NCBI RefSeq assembly: GCF_001613505.1
Contig: NZ_BDCM01000024.1
Coordinates: forward strand, 1-64,000
Direction of reading: 5' to 3'
Origin: Nocardia mikamii NBRC 108933
GTDB lineage: Bacteria > Actinomycetota > Actinomycetes > Mycobacteriales > Mycobacteriaceae
Length of the DNA stretch: 64,000 bases
Shown: piece by piece, positions 8,749 through 17,307 of the stretch
How the letters are laid out: the number at the start of each line of letters is the position of its first letter
How positions within the stretch are numbered: position 1 is the first letter of the stretch
Program-made: the position numbers and the translations under genes
The notes under the pieces: generated by a model
Seen by the model: the letters and a program-made list of their open reading frames with translations, nothing else
What the model was told of the DNA's origin: nothing
Database searches by the model: none

Positions 8749-8766
8749 TTGTGCAGGGCTTCACAA
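8749..8766. promoter_or_regulatory. Rex operator (ROP)
   Basis: TTGTGCAGGGCTTCACAA matches the known actinobacterial/Gram-positive Rex consensus TTGTGAA-N4-TTCACAA at 13 of 14 fixed positions. It lies 163 bp upstream of the rex start. Rex binds such sites when NADH/NAD+ is low and releases them when NADH rises, so rex and the hem genes behind it are probably autoregulated by redox state. Confidence 0.85.
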
Positions 8767-8928
8767 GCGGTTACGGTGGTGACACGCGACCCGCCTGCTT
8801 CTGGCGGCGGACGCAACCGCACCCCGTGTATCAATACCGATCCGATACCGATGCCTGTGCCCGGTATCGGCGGCGGACCAAGCGAAAACCCGGACACTAC
8901 CCCCCGGCCGGACGAGGAGCCGAACGAC

Positions 8929-9804
8929 GTGACAGAGCAGCATGAGACGCCGAGTGGCGTCTCCGGCAGAGCTCTGAACAGCGTTTCCGGCAAATCCATC
9001 AACAAGGACATCCCGCAGGCGACGGTGACCCGTTTGGCCACCTACCTCCGAGTGCTCGCCGTCCTGGCCGACGAGGGTGTGCTCATCGTATCGAGTGAAG
9101 AACTGGCTGTCGCGGCGGGTGTCGGTTCGGCCAAGCTCCGCAAGGATCTATCCTTCCTCGGCCCCAACGGGGTTCGCGGTGTCGGCTACGACGTGGCCAA
9201 GTTGCGCAACCGCATCGAAGACGTTCTCGGCCTGGCCGACGGCCATCGCGTGATCCTGGTCGGCGCCGGAAATCTGGGCCGGGCACTGGCCGGTTACGGC
9301 GGATTCTCGCGGCGCGGATTCACCATGGTCGGCATCTTCGACAACGATCCCGCCGTGATCGGCGCCTCGGTCGCCGGGCTGCGGGTGCTCGACACCGCCC
9401 GGCTGCGGGCCGCGGTCGCCGAACTCGCCCCCACGATCGCGGTCGTCACCGTTCCCGATGCCGCGGCCCAGGGCGTCTGCGACGAACTCGTCGCCGCCGG
9501 GGTGCAGTGCATCCTCAGCTTCTCGCCGGTGAACCTCGCGGTTCCGGCCACCGTGGAGGTCCGCCGCGTCGACCTCGCTGTCGAACTGCAGATGCTGTCG
9601 TTCGAGCGCGCTCGCAGCGCGGAACTCGAGGCCGCCGAGCCGGCCGCGACCGAGCGCGTCGCCGCGGGGGAGACCGTGCACGCGGTATCCACCCCGATCG
9701 GGCGGCGAATGGCCGGACGCGCGGCCCATCAGCCCGCACCCCGCAAGACAACCTCGCATTCGGCAACGGAGCCAACCAGCAAGGGATCGGTGGTCGCACC
9801 ATGA
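8929..9804 (+). CDS. rex: redox-sensing transcriptional repressor Rex
   Basis: A 291-residue Rex protein. The N-terminal winged helix (TVTRLATYLRVLAVL, then AAGVGSAKLRKDLSFLGPNG) is followed by a Rossmann domain with VILVGAGNLGRAL near residue 110 that binds NADH/NAD+. The GTG at 8929 is chosen by GAGGAG at 8914-8919; the longer upstream frame lacks family similarity. The Ala/Pro-rich C-terminal ~60 residues are longer than in typical Rex. It overlaps hemA by ATGA, and a Rex operator lies upstream. M. tuberculosis lacks rex at this locus; Streptomyces has the same rex-hemA order. Confidence 0.95.
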   Translation: MTEQHETPSGVSGRALNSVSGKSINKDIPQATVTRLATYLRVLAVLADEGVLIVSSEELAVAAGVGSAKLRKDLSFLGPNGVRGVGYDVAKLRNRIEDVLGLADGHRVILVGAGNLGRALAGYGGFSRRGFTMVGIFDNDPAVIGASVAGLRVLDTARLRAAVAELAPTIAVVTVPDAAAQGVCDELVAAGVQCILSFSPVNLAVPATVEVRRVDLAVELQMLSFERARSAELEAAEPAATERVAAGETVHAVSTPIGRRMAGRAAHQPAPRKTTSHSATEPTSKGSVVAP

Positions 9805-11189
9805 GTGTGCTTCTCGTCGGAATTTCGCATCGCAGCGCTCCCGTGGCGGTGCTGGAGAAGGTCGCGGTCACCGAGGAGGACCGGCCCAAGCTGACCGATC
9901 GCATGCTGGCCTCCCAGCACATCTCCGAGGCGATGATCGTCTCCACCTGCAACCGCGTCGAGATCTACGCCGTGGTCGACGCCTTCCACGGTGGGCTCGC
10001 CGAGGTCGGCGATCTGCTGGCCAGGCATTCCGGTCTGCCGTTGCCCGAACTGACCAAACACGCCTACGTGCGCTACAGCGAGGCGGCGGCCGAACATCTG
10101 TTCGCGGTGGCCAGCGGCCTGGATTCGATGGTCGTCGGCGAGCAGCAGGTGCTCAGCCAGATCCGCTCGGCCTACGCCGCCGCCGATGCCCAGCAGGCCG
10201 CCGGGCGCACCCTGCACGAATTGGCCCAGCACGCCCTGCGCGTCGGCAAGCGGGTGCATTCGGAGACCGGGATCGACCGCGCGGGCGCCTCGGTGGTGTC
10301 GGTCGCGCTGGATCGCGCCGCGAACGTGCTCGGTGATCTGGTCGGCCGCACCGCGGTCGTGGTCGGCGCGGGCGCGATGGGCGGGCTGTCGGTGGCCCAT
10401 CTGGCACGGGCCGGAATCGGCAGGATCATCGTGGTCAACCGCACCCTCGAGCGTGCCCAGCGGCTGGCCCACACCGCGACCACCATGCACGGCGCACCGG
10501 CGACGGCGTTGGAGCTGTCGAACCTGGTGAACGCCATGGCCGATGCCGACATCGTGATCACCAGCACCGGTGCGGTCGGTTCGGTGGTGAGCCTGGCCGA
10601 CGCCCACCGCGCACTCAACGTCTCCCGTGCCGGACATCAGATGGTGATCTGCGACCTGGGACTGCCGCGCGATGTGGATCCCGCGGTGGCCGGCCTGCCC
10701 GATGTCACCGTCATCGACATGGAGACGTTGCAGCGCGATCCCGCGGCGGGTGCGGCGGCCGACGACACCAGCGCCGCGCGCGCCCTGGTCGCCGAGGAGC
10801 TCGCCAAATATCTGTCCGGCCAGCGGATGGCCGAGGTGACCCCGACCGTCGCGGCCCTGCGCCAGCGCGCGGCCGAGGTGGTCGAGGCGGAACTGATGCG
10901 GCTGGAATCCAAACTGCCCGACCTCGGCGATCCGCAGCGTGAAGAGGTGGCCCGCACGGTGCGCCGGGTGGTCGACAAACTGCTGCACGCGCCCACGGTC
11001 CGGGTCAAGCAGCTGGCCTCGGCGCCCGGCGGCGGCAGCTACGCGGAGGCGCTGCGCGAATTGTTCGAATTGAAACCCGGTGCGGCACAAGCTGTTGCGG
11101 CGCCGATGGAAATCGCGACCCTCGGCGGTGAACTGGCCGACGACTTCACCACGAGCCATCTCGGAGACGAACAGGGGCATCCGCAGTGA
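9801..11189 (+). CDS. hemA: glutamyl-tRNA reductase
   Basis: Reduces glutamyl-tRNA(Glu) to glutamate-1-semialdehyde with NADPH, the committed step of C5 heme synthesis. The 462-residue protein has the catalytic Cys50 in VSTCNRVEIY, the substrate-binding block GLDSMVVGEQQVLSQIR, the Rossmann motif VVVGAGAMGGL and a C-terminal helical dimerisation domain. It starts within the rex stop codon (ATGA at 9801-9804), and its own stop overlaps a possible GTG start of hemC. It is therefore the second gene of a rex-hemA-hemC-hemD transcript. Confidence 0.97.
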   Translation: MSVLLVGISHRSAPVAVLEKVAVTEEDRPKLTDRMLASQHISEAMIVSTCNRVEIYAVVDAFHGGLAEVGDLLARHSGLPLPELTKHAYVRYSEAAAEHLFAVASGLDSMVVGEQQVLSQIRSAYAAADAQQAAGRTLHELAQHALRVGKRVHSETGIDRAGASVVSVALDRAANVLGDLVGRTAVVVGAGAMGGLSVAHLARAGIGRIIVVNRTLERAQRLAHTATTMHGAPATALELSNLVNAMADADIVITSTGAVGSVVSLADAHRALNVSRAGHQMVICDLGLPRDVDPAVAGLPDVTVIDMETLQRDPAAGAAADDTSAARALVAEELAKYLSGQRMAEVTPTVAALRQRAAEVVEAELMRLESKLPDLGDPQREEVARTVRRVVDKLLHAPTVRVKQLASAPGGGSYAEALRELFELKPGAAQAVAAPMEIATLGGELADDFTTSHLGDEQGHPQ

Positions 11190-11251
11190 GCGCTGATACG
11201 GCCACCGCATTCGGGGGCGCGGCCACCGGGGTCGACACGCAGGAGCACAGC

Positions 11252-12256
11252 ATGACGCGACGTGGCACCCCAGACGCCCCGTGGCGGATCGGCACCCGCG
11301 GTAGCGTGCTGGCACTGACCCAGGCCGGCACCGTGCGCGACGCGCTGATCGCCACCGGGCAGCACGCCGAATTGGTGATCGTGAAGACGGCGGGCGACCA
11401 GTCGTCCGACCCGGTCGAGAAGATCGGCGTCGGGGTGTTCACCGCCGCGCTGCGTGAGGAACTGGCCGCCGGGACCGTCGACATCGCGGTGCACTCCTAC
11501 AAGGATCTGCCCACCGCGCCGGACCCGCGTTTCACCATCGCCGCGATCCCGCCGCGCGAGGATCCGCGTGATGCCTTGGTCGCCCGGGACGGCCTGGTGC
11601 TGGGCGAACTACCCGCCGGCTCCCGGGTCGGCACCTCCGCGCCGCGGCGTGCCGCCCAGTTGCGCGCGCTCGGACTCGGTCTCGAGATCGTGCCGTTGCG
11701 CGGCAATATCGACACCAGACTTCGCAAGGTCGCCGAGGGTGAACTCGACGCCGTGGTCGTCGCGCGGGCCGGGCTGTCCCGCGTGGACCGGCTCGGTTCG
11801 GTCACCGAGGCCCTGGAGCCCGTGCAGATGTTGCCGGCACCGGCCCAGGGGGCGCTCGCGGTCGAATGCCGCAGCGAGGAAAGCGATCTCGTCAGCATCC
11901 TGTCCACCCTCGACGATCCGGGCAGTCGCGCCACGGTCGTCGCCGAACGCGCGCTGCTCGCCGAACTGGAAGCCGGTTGCACGGCGCCGGTCGGTGCGCT
12001 CGCCGAAGTCGTCGAATCGCTCGACGACGAGGGCCGCGTGGTGGAGGAACTGTCGCTGCGCGGCGGCGCGGCGGCGATCGACGGTTCGGATGTCATCCGG
12101 GCCTCGGCGGTCGGCTCGCTCGCGAACGCAGAGCAGCTGGGCCGCGATCTGGCGCGTGAGCTCCTGGAGCTGGGGGCGCGCGACCTGCTGGCCGGCGAGG
12201 TATCCGCCGGCGCGTCCGACTTCACCAATCCCAGCCCGATGGAGAACAAGCCATGA
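11252..12256 (+). CDS. hemC: hydroxymethylbilane synthase (porphobilinogen deaminase)
   Basis: Polymerises four porphobilinogens into hydroxymethylbilane. Family motifs are WRIGTRGSVLALTQ, AVHSYKDLPT, GTSAPRRAAQLRA (cofactor-binding Args) and the dipyrromethane-attachment Cys in LEAGCTAPVGA. ATG 11252 is preceded by AGGAG (11241-11245) and gives 334 residues. A GTG at 11186 overlapping the hemA stop (GTGA) would add 22 non-conserved residues and remains possible. It overlaps the next gene by ATGA. Confidence 0.95.
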   Translation: MTRRGTPDAPWRIGTRGSVLALTQAGTVRDALIATGQHAELVIVKTAGDQSSDPVEKIGVGVFTAALREELAAGTVDIAVHSYKDLPTAPDPRFTIAAIPPREDPRDALVARDGLVLGELPAGSRVGTSAPRRAAQLRALGLGLEIVPLRGNIDTRLRKVAEGELDAVVVARAGLSRVDRLGSVTEALEPVQMLPAPAQGALAVECRSEESDLVSILSTLDDPGSRATVVAERALLAELEAGCTAPVGALAEVVESLDDEGRVVEELSLRGGAAAIDGSDVIRASAVGSLANAEQLGRDLARELLELGARDLLAGEVSAGASDFTNPSPMENKP

Positions 12257-13815
12257 GCCGAGCCACCAAGAAACATCCCGGTCGGATTCTGTTCGTCGGG
12301 TCGGGTCCTGGTGACCCGGCGCTGCTCACGGTCCGCGCCCGCGAGGTGCTGGGACGAGCGCGCCTGGCGTTCACCGATCCCGATGTCGACAAGGGCGTGC
12401 TGGCCATGATCGGCACCGCCGTCGAGCCGGGGCCCGACGGGGAATCCGCCGTCGACGTGCGCCCCGCGCTGGGCGAGCCGGCCGAGGTCGCGAAGACGCT
12501 GGTCCACGAGGCCCGCGCCGGACACGATGTGGTGCGGTTGGTCTCCGGCGATCCGATGACCACCGATTCGGTGATCTCCGAGGTCAACGCCGTCACCCGG
12601 TCGCATATGAACTTCGAGGTGCTGCCCGGGCTGCCGTCGGCGACCACGGTGCCGGCGTATGCCGGTATCGCGCTGGGCTCCTCGCACACCGAGGTCGACG
12701 TGCGTGGTGAGGTCGACTGGGCATCCGTCGCCGCCGCTCCCGGCCCGCTGGTGCTGCACGCCACCTCCGGCCACCTGGCCGAGACCGCGAGCGCGCTGGT
12801 CGAGCACGGCCTCGCCCCGCAGACCCCGGTGGCGGTGACCGTGCGCGGCACCACCCGCCAGCAGCGCACCATCGAGGCGACGCTGGCCACCCTGAACTCC
12901 GCCGCCTCGGAGCTGGTCGGACCGCTCGTGGTCACGGTCGGCAAGGAGGTCGAGAAGCGGTCCAAGATGTCGTGGTGGGAGTCGCGGGCGCTGTACGGCT
13001 GGACCGTGCTGGTGCCGCGCACCAAGGAGCAGGCCGGTGAGATGAGCGAGAAGCTCGTCATGCACGGCGCCATCCCGATGGAGGTTCCGACCATCGCCGT
13101 CGAGCCGCCGCGCAGCCCCGCGCAGATGGAGCGCGCGGTCAAGGGCCTGGTCGACGGGCGCTACCAGTGGGTGGTGTTCACCTCCACCAACGCCGTGCGC
13201 GCGGTGTGGGAGAAGTTCGGCGAATTCGGTTTGGACGCACGGGCTTTCTCCGGTGTGAAGATCGCGTGCGTCGGTGAGGCTACCGCCGACAAGGTGCGCT
13301 CGTTCGGTATCAACCCCGAGCTGGTGCCCAGCGGTGAGCAGTCCTCGGAGGGTCTGCTGGCCGACTTCCCGCCCTACGACGATGTTTTCGACCCGGTCAA
13401 CCGCGTGCTGCTGCCGCGAGCCGATATCGCCACCGAAACGCTGGCCGAGGGTCTGCGCGACCGGGGCTGGGAGATCGACGATGTCACCGCGTACCGCACC
13501 GTGCGGGCCTCGCCGCCGCCGGCCGAAACGCGGGAGATGATCAAGACCGGCGGTTTCGACGCCGTGCTGTTCACCTCCTCGTCCACGGTCCGGAATCTGG
13601 TCGGTATCGCCGGAAAACCGCACGCGCGCACCATCGTTGCCTGCATCGGCCCCAAAACCGCCGAAACGGCCATCGAATTCGGCCTGCGCGTCGATGTCCA
13701 GCCCGAGATCGCCCAGGTCGGCCCGTTGGTCGACGCCCTGGCCGAACACGCCGCCCACCTGCGCGCCGAGGGCCTGCTGCCCCCGCCGCGCAAGAAGAGC
13801 CGCCGCAGCCGCTGA
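12253..13815 (+). CDS. hemD: uroporphyrinogen-III synthase fused to a SUMT-like (CobA) domain
   Basis: A 520-residue two-domain protein. Residues ~12-240 resemble uroporphyrinogen-III C-methyltransferase (FVGSGPGDPALLTVRA, LPGLPSATTVPAYAGIALG). Residues ~248-505 are a uroporphyrinogen-III synthase (YGWTVLVPRTKEQAGEM, WVVFTSTNAVRAVWEKFGE, DAVLFTSSSTVRNLVG) that cyclises hydroxymethylbilane. The methyltransferase loop that normally reads like GGDPFVFGRGGEE here reads VRLVSGDPMTTDSVISEV, so SAM-dependent methylation may be lost. The same fusion exists in mycobacteria (Rv0511). It ends in a basic tail (RKKSRRSR). Confidence 0.93.
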   Translation: MSRATKKHPGRILFVGSGPGDPALLTVRAREVLGRARLAFTDPDVDKGVLAMIGTAVEPGPDGESAVDVRPALGEPAEVAKTLVHEARAGHDVVRLVSGDPMTTDSVISEVNAVTRSHMNFEVLPGLPSATTVPAYAGIALGSSHTEVDVRGEVDWASVAAAPGPLVLHATSGHLAETASALVEHGLAPQTPVAVTVRGTTRQQRTIEATLATLNSAASELVGPLVVTVGKEVEKRSKMSWWESRALYGWTVLVPRTKEQAGEMSEKLVMHGAIPMEVPTIAVEPPRSPAQMERAVKGLVDGRYQWVVFTSTNAVRAVWEKFGEFGLDARAFSGVKIACVGEATADKVRSFGINPELVPSGEQSSEGLLADFPPYDDVFDPVNRVLLPRADIATETLAEGLRDRGWEIDDVTAYRTVRASPPPAETREMIKTGGFDAVLFTSSSTVRNLVGIAGKPHARTIVACIGPKTAETAIEFGLRVDVQPEIAQVGPLVDALAEHAAHLRAEGLLPPPRKKSRRSR

Positions 13816-13870
13816 GCGGCTCGATCGGACAAGCCGCTGAGCGGCTCGATCGGCCGAGCCGCTGAGCTCG
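13807..13870 (+). repeat. 25-bp tandem repeat over the hemD stop codon
   Basis: The core AGCCGCTGAGCGGCTCGATC starts at 13807 and 13832, and a truncated copy (AGCCGCTGAGCTCG) at 13857, giving an exact 25-bp period. The first copy contains the hemD stop TGA. Each unit also contains the short palindrome GCCGCTGAGCGGC. Confidence 0.9.
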
Positions 13871-13877
13871 ACAGCAC

Positions 13878-14147
13878 TCACACCCGGCGCACGCGCATGA
13901 GGTCGCGCACGAGGCTGCAGGTCTTGTTCGAGGGCGGACGGATGCCGACGACCTCGGCGGTGTGCCGGATGGTCTGGTTGTCGGCGAGGTTGGCGCGGTA
14001 GACGCCGGAGTCGAGCAGGGCGATGGCCAGTCGCATGGCCTTCAGCCTGCGGTTGTGCATGACGTACCAGGAGCGCGGCCGGCCGGCCGGTAGGGGCTGT
14101 TTCAGCAGCGGCGCGTAGGGATCGATGATCGTCGGTGCGGTGGGCAT
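13878..14147 (-). CDS. conserved-looking hypothetical protein, 89 residues
   Basis: Not recognised. The start ATG at 14147 is strongly supported by a GGGGAGGATTCTC leader. The protein begins MPTAPTIIDPYAPLLKQPLP, has a basic middle (SWYVMHNRRLKAMRLAIALL) and ends with a single Cys near SNKTCSLVRDLMRVRRV. No signal peptide or membrane segment is apparent. It is convergent with hemD and divergent from hemB, inside an otherwise conserved heme gene cluster, so it looks like an insertion at this locus. Confidence 0.65.
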   Translation of the reverse strand: MPTAPTIIDPYAPLLKQPLPAGRPRSWYVMHNRRLKAMRLAIALLDSGVYRANLADNQTIRHTAEVVGIRPPSNKTCSLVRDLMRVRRV

Positions 14148-14476
14148 GAGAATCCTCCCCTCGGATGGAGATTCGCCGGGTCGTCGGTGGGCCGAATCGA
14201 AGGCGGGACGGATATGGGCAGTCCGTCCCACCGCCGATCGATCGGTCGTGCGCCGTGGGCAGTAGCGCGCTACCGAGGCCGGTTCGACTGTTGACGAATC
14301 CCCTCGAACACATCTTCGATTCTACCGGAGGGCACCGACAAAAACCGGTCCCCGCAACGGGTTTCGGGGCGCGGCCGGGTCGCCCGCGCGTCGCCCGGAA
14401 TTTGCCGGCTGTGATCCGCGCCAACCGGCCGGGAGGTGCCTGGGAGCCGGGCTTTCGCGCGGCGTATCGTGCGGTT
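14148..14476. other. 329-bp intergenic region before hemB, with an inverted repeat
   Basis: No gene is seen here. It contains the leader of the minus-strand hypothetical gene and an 8-bp perfect inverted repeat GGGACGGA (14205-14212) / TCCGTCCC (14222-14229) with a 9-nt loop. A TTGACG at about 14292 followed by T-rich sequence could be part of a hemB promoter. hemB is thus probably transcribed separately from rex-hemACD, whose mRNA would have to cross the convergent gene. Confidence 0.4.
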
Positions 14477-15454
14477 ATGACCGGAATGGACCGCCCGCGG
14501 CGGTTGCGTCGTACCCCCGCGATGCGTCGCCTCGTCGCCGAAACCACCTTGGAACCAAGGCAATTGGTACTGCCCATGTTCGTTGCCGACGGACTGGCCG
14601 AACCACGCGAGATCAGTTCGATGCCCGGCGTGTACCAGCATTCGATGGATTCGCTGCGCAAGGCCGCGGCGGAGGCGGTCGGCGCGGGCGTCGGCGGGCT
14701 CATGCTGTTCGGCGTGCCGCGTCCGGAGGACAAGGACGCGGTGGGCAGCCAGGCCAGTGCCCCGGACGGCATTCTCAACCGCGGCCTGCGCGCGCTGACC
14801 GAGGAGGTCGGCGGCGACACCGTCGTGATGGCCGATACCTGTCTGGACGAATTCACCGATCACGGGCACTGTGGGGTGCTGGCCGGCGACGGCTCCGTCG
14901 ACAACGACGCGACCCTGGACCGCTACGTCGAGATGGCGCTGGCCCAGGCGGAGGCGGGCGCGGAACTGCTGGGCACCAGCGGCATGATGGACGGCCAGGT
15001 CGGCGCGATCCGCGCGGGTCTGGATGCCGCCGGCCACATCGATACCGGGATCCTCGCCTACGCGGCCAAATACGCCTCGGCGTTCTACGGCCCGTTCCGG
15101 GAGGCCGTCGGATCGTCGCTGCACGGCGATCGCCGCACCTATCAGCAGGATGCCGCGAATCGGCGCGAATCGCTGCGCGAACTCGAGCTGGACCTGGCCG
15201 AGGGTGCCGACATCGTGATGGTCAAACCGGCCATGTCGTATCTCGACATCCTGCGCGACGTCGCCGATCATTCGCCGGTTCCGGTCGCGGCGTATCAGAT
15301 CTCCGGCGAGTACGCGATGATCACGGCCGCCGCCGAACGCGGCTGGATCGACCGCCGCGGCGCCATCCTCGAATCGCTTCTCGGCATCCGCCGGGCGGGC
15401 GCGGATATCGTGCTGACCTACTGGGCCACCGAGGCCGCGCACTGGCTGTCGTGA
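14477..15454 (+). CDS. hemB: delta-aminolevulinic acid dehydratase (porphobilinogen synthase)
   Basis: Condenses two 5-aminolevulinates to porphobilinogen. The 325-residue protein has both catalytic lysine regions (AYAAKYASAFYGPFREA and the Schiff-base Lys in VMVKPAMSYLDI). The metal loop DTCLDEFTDHGHCG keeps two of the three zinc cysteines; the middle position is Asp. ATG 14477 is chosen, and ATG 14486 is also possible. Its stop overlaps the GTG of the downstream membrane-protein gene (GTGA). Confidence 0.95.
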   Translation: MTGMDRPRRLRRTPAMRRLVAETTLEPRQLVLPMFVADGLAEPREISSMPGVYQHSMDSLRKAAAEAVGAGVGGLMLFGVPRPEDKDAVGSQASAPDGILNRGLRALTEEVGGDTVVMADTCLDEFTDHGHCGVLAGDGSVDNDATLDRYVEMALAQAEAGAELLGTSGMMDGQVGAIRAGLDAAGHIDTGILAYAAKYASAFYGPFREAVGSSLHGDRRTYQQDAANRRESLRELELDLAEGADIVMVKPAMSYLDILRDVADHSPVPVAAYQISGEYAMITAAAERGWIDRRGAILESLLGIRRAGADIVLTYWATEAAHWLS

Positions 15455-15969
15455 ATCCGGCGACCTTGCCGGCCGAGCCCGGCATCCGAACCAGACCCGA
15501 AGATGTGCGCACCGCCTGCCAACTGTGGTGGGCGGTGGTCGCGCTCGGGGTGTTGCGGCTGATCCTCGGCGCGGTCGACCGCCTCGGCAATCGCCGCCAG
15601 GTCGCCCAGGACTTCTACGACCAGCTGCACGGCGAGCGGCCCGACTTCAGCGTGGCGCAGATGGAGCTCGTGGTCTCGATCCTCGAGGTGCTGGTCCTCA
15701 CCTATGGCCTGGCCTTCGGGGTCGGCGCGGTGGCCGTGGTGCACCAGCTCGGTCGCGGGCGACTGTGGGCGCGCACGGTTGCCGATGTGGCGGCCGTGGT
15801 GCTGGTGCTCGGCGCCGTCGGGTCGATGTTCGGGCTCGGCGCGGTCGCGGGCGGCCCGGCGGTGCTGATCGGGGCCGCGGCGATATTACAGGCGGTCCTG
15901 GCCTGCGGAGCCGTATTCCTCTGCCGCAGAAAGGAATCCGAGGCTTTCTTCCGAGCGAACGGCAACTGA
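15451..15969 (+). CDS. four-helix membrane protein, Rv0513-like
   Basis: A 172-residue integral membrane protein with about four hydrophobic segments, near LWWAVVALGVLRLILGAV, VVSILEVLVLTYGLAFGVGA, VADVAAVVLVLGAVGSMFGL and VLIGAAAILQAVLACGAVFL. It is translationally coupled to hemB (GTGA, 15451-15454), as in M. tuberculosis where Rv0513 follows hemB. The function is unknown; a link to heme or membrane redox enzymes is only positional. Confidence 0.8.
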   Translation: MNPATLPAEPGIRTRPEDVRTACQLWWAVVALGVLRLILGAVDRLGNRRQVAQDFYDQLHGERPDFSVAQMELVVSILEVLVLTYGLAFGVGAVAVVHQLGRGRLWARTVADVAAVVLVLGAVGSMFGLGAVAGGPAVLIGAAAILQAVLACGAVFLCRRKESEAFFRANGN

Positions 15970-16155
15970 GACGCGAGGCCGAATTTGTCGCGTGCCGACC
16001 GGGATGTATGGTGAGAGTTGTCACAGATAGCTCGGGAACTGAAAGTCGTTGGTTGTGCGTTGTTCTTCGGATGTGGTTTTTCGGTCGGTGGTCGCATCGA
16101 TCGGTCACCGCGATGAGAGCGCAGCACGGATGGCTTCGGTGGATCGGAGACATCG

Positions 16156-16275
16156 ATGCGCGTGGTGATTCAGCAGCGACAAAGCATTCGACGCGATGTT
16201 CTGGTGATGGGACTGCTGCTGCTTTTGGCATTGCTCACCCTCGCCGGCCTGCTGCTCCCGGGGAAGGTCGGCTGA
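16156..16275 (+). CDS. 39-residue single-pass membrane miniprotein
   Basis: A short frame starting MRVVIQQRQSIRRDVLVMGL and continuing through a leucine-rich transmembrane stretch to GLLLPGKVG. GGAG (16146-16149) lies six bases before the ATG. It has the layout of a type II small membrane protein: a basic cytoplasmic N-terminus, then one helix of about 18 residues. It lies between two other membrane-protein genes, in the region where M. tuberculosis has the small transmembrane gene Rv0514. Unrecognised as a family. Confidence 0.55.
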   Translation: MRVVIQQRQSIRRDVLVMGLLLLLALLTLAGLLLPGKVG

Positions 16276-16327
16276 CTCCGCCGCCACCCGCCCGGTCCGG
16301 CACGCGCGTCGTATTCGGAGGTCTTGC

Positions 16328-16990
16328 GTGAGCGACGCCCAACCCGCCGCCGTGGTGCGGCCGGATTCCGTGCTGTTCAGCGAGCCCGGCGCCCGCTGGC
16401 GCACGGTCGCCTACGGCCCGCTGCTCTGCCTGCTGGTGCTGATCCTCGAACTCGCGCTGCGGCGCGGCCCGGTGCACTGGTTCGGTCTCGCCTTCTGCGC
16501 GATTCTGCTCGCCGGCTTCGTGACCCTGCAGGTCGTGGCCGGAAAACGCCACGTCAGCGTCGAACTCACCGACTCCGCGCTGCGCGAGGGCACCGAAACG
16601 CTGCCGCTGGAGTCGATCGCGCGAGTCTTTCCCGAACACGACGAGCAGTCGTGGGACGACGATCCCTGGGAGTCCGCCCGCGCACTGGGTGAGCTGACCG
16701 GGGTGCCGCGCCGCCGTCGCGGTATCGGCTTGAAATTGCGCGACGGCGCCATGGTGCAGGCCTGGGCGCGCGATCATCAGCAGTTGCGCGCCGAGCTGAG
16801 CGCCGCACTCGATCGGCTCGCCGAGGAATCGGCTCCCGCGGCGAAGAAGTCCGCGGCGGCGGATGCTCCGGCGAAGGAGTCCGCGGCCGTGCTCGCCGCG
16901 AGCGCCGACGACGCGCAGAATTCGGTGGTGGCGTCCGGTACGGACAGCGAGGGCGACGTGGGTTCCGAGGGCAAGGAGGATGTCGCGTGA
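16328..16990 (+). CDS. two-helix membrane protein with cytoplasmic PH-like region
   Basis: 220 residues. Two adjacent hydrophobic segments (around VAYGPLLCLLVLILELAL and HWFGLAFCAILLAGFVTL) are followed by a strand-rich soluble part (KRHVSVELTDSALREGTETL, GIGLKLRDGAMVQAWARDHQ) and an Ala/Ser/Lys/Glu-rich tail. The soluble part is reminiscent of the small beta domains in DUF3093-type proteins, which I cannot confirm. The start GTG is supported by GGAGG at 16317-16321. It overlaps the next gene by GTGA. Confidence 0.7.
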   Translation: MSDAQPAAVVRPDSVLFSEPGARWRTVAYGPLLCLLVLILELALRRGPVHWFGLAFCAILLAGFVTLQVVAGKRHVSVELTDSALREGTETLPLESIARVFPEHDEQSWDDDPWESARALGELTGVPRRRRGIGLKLRDGAMVQAWARDHQQLRAELSAALDRLAEESAPAAKKSAAADAPAKESAAVLAASADDAQNSVVASGTDSEGDVGSEGKEDVA

Positions 16991-17226
16991 TGCGCCGACT
17001 GTGGATCCTGCTCGATCTGGTGCTGGTCGTGGCCTGCGCGGTGGCCGCCGTGCCCATCTGGCGGCACGGTGTCCAGCGGACCTGGTTCGCGGCGGTGGGC
17101 GATCAGCCGGCCTTCGAGTCCACCCGCTACGTCGGTCCGTGGCTGGCGCTGGCCACCGTCCTGGTTGCCGCTGCGGGACTCGCGGCCATCGATCTGGTGG
17201 TGCGGTGCGCGGTGCGCCCGCGCTGA
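16987..17226 (+). CDS. small two-helix membrane protein
   Basis: 79 residues with two transmembrane segments (LWILLDLVLVVACAVAAVPI and WLALATVLVAAAGLAAIDLV) and a short basic C-terminus. The start is GTG 16987, coupled to the previous stop (GTGATG); the ATG at 16990 is equivalent. It forms a translationally coupled pair with the preceding membrane protein and probably works with it. Family not recognised. Confidence 0.7.
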   Translation: MMRRLWILLDLVLVVACAVAAVPIWRHGVQRTWFAAVGDQPAFESTRYVGPWLALATVLVAAAGLAAIDLVVRCAVRPR

Positions 17227-17307
17227 AACGCCTCTTCGCCACAGCCGCACCCGTTTTCGCGGCGCGTCGCCCGATAGCGGATCGAGTGTTGTGGGTATTG
17301 CCGGAAA

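Noticed and set aside
11497..14856. Minus-strand open frame of more than 1100 codons opposite hemC-hemD-hemB
   Set aside because: It is antisense to three genes with intact catalytic motifs. High GC content removes stop codons from the complementary frames, and the translation is Arg/Ser/Ala low-complexity without family motifs.
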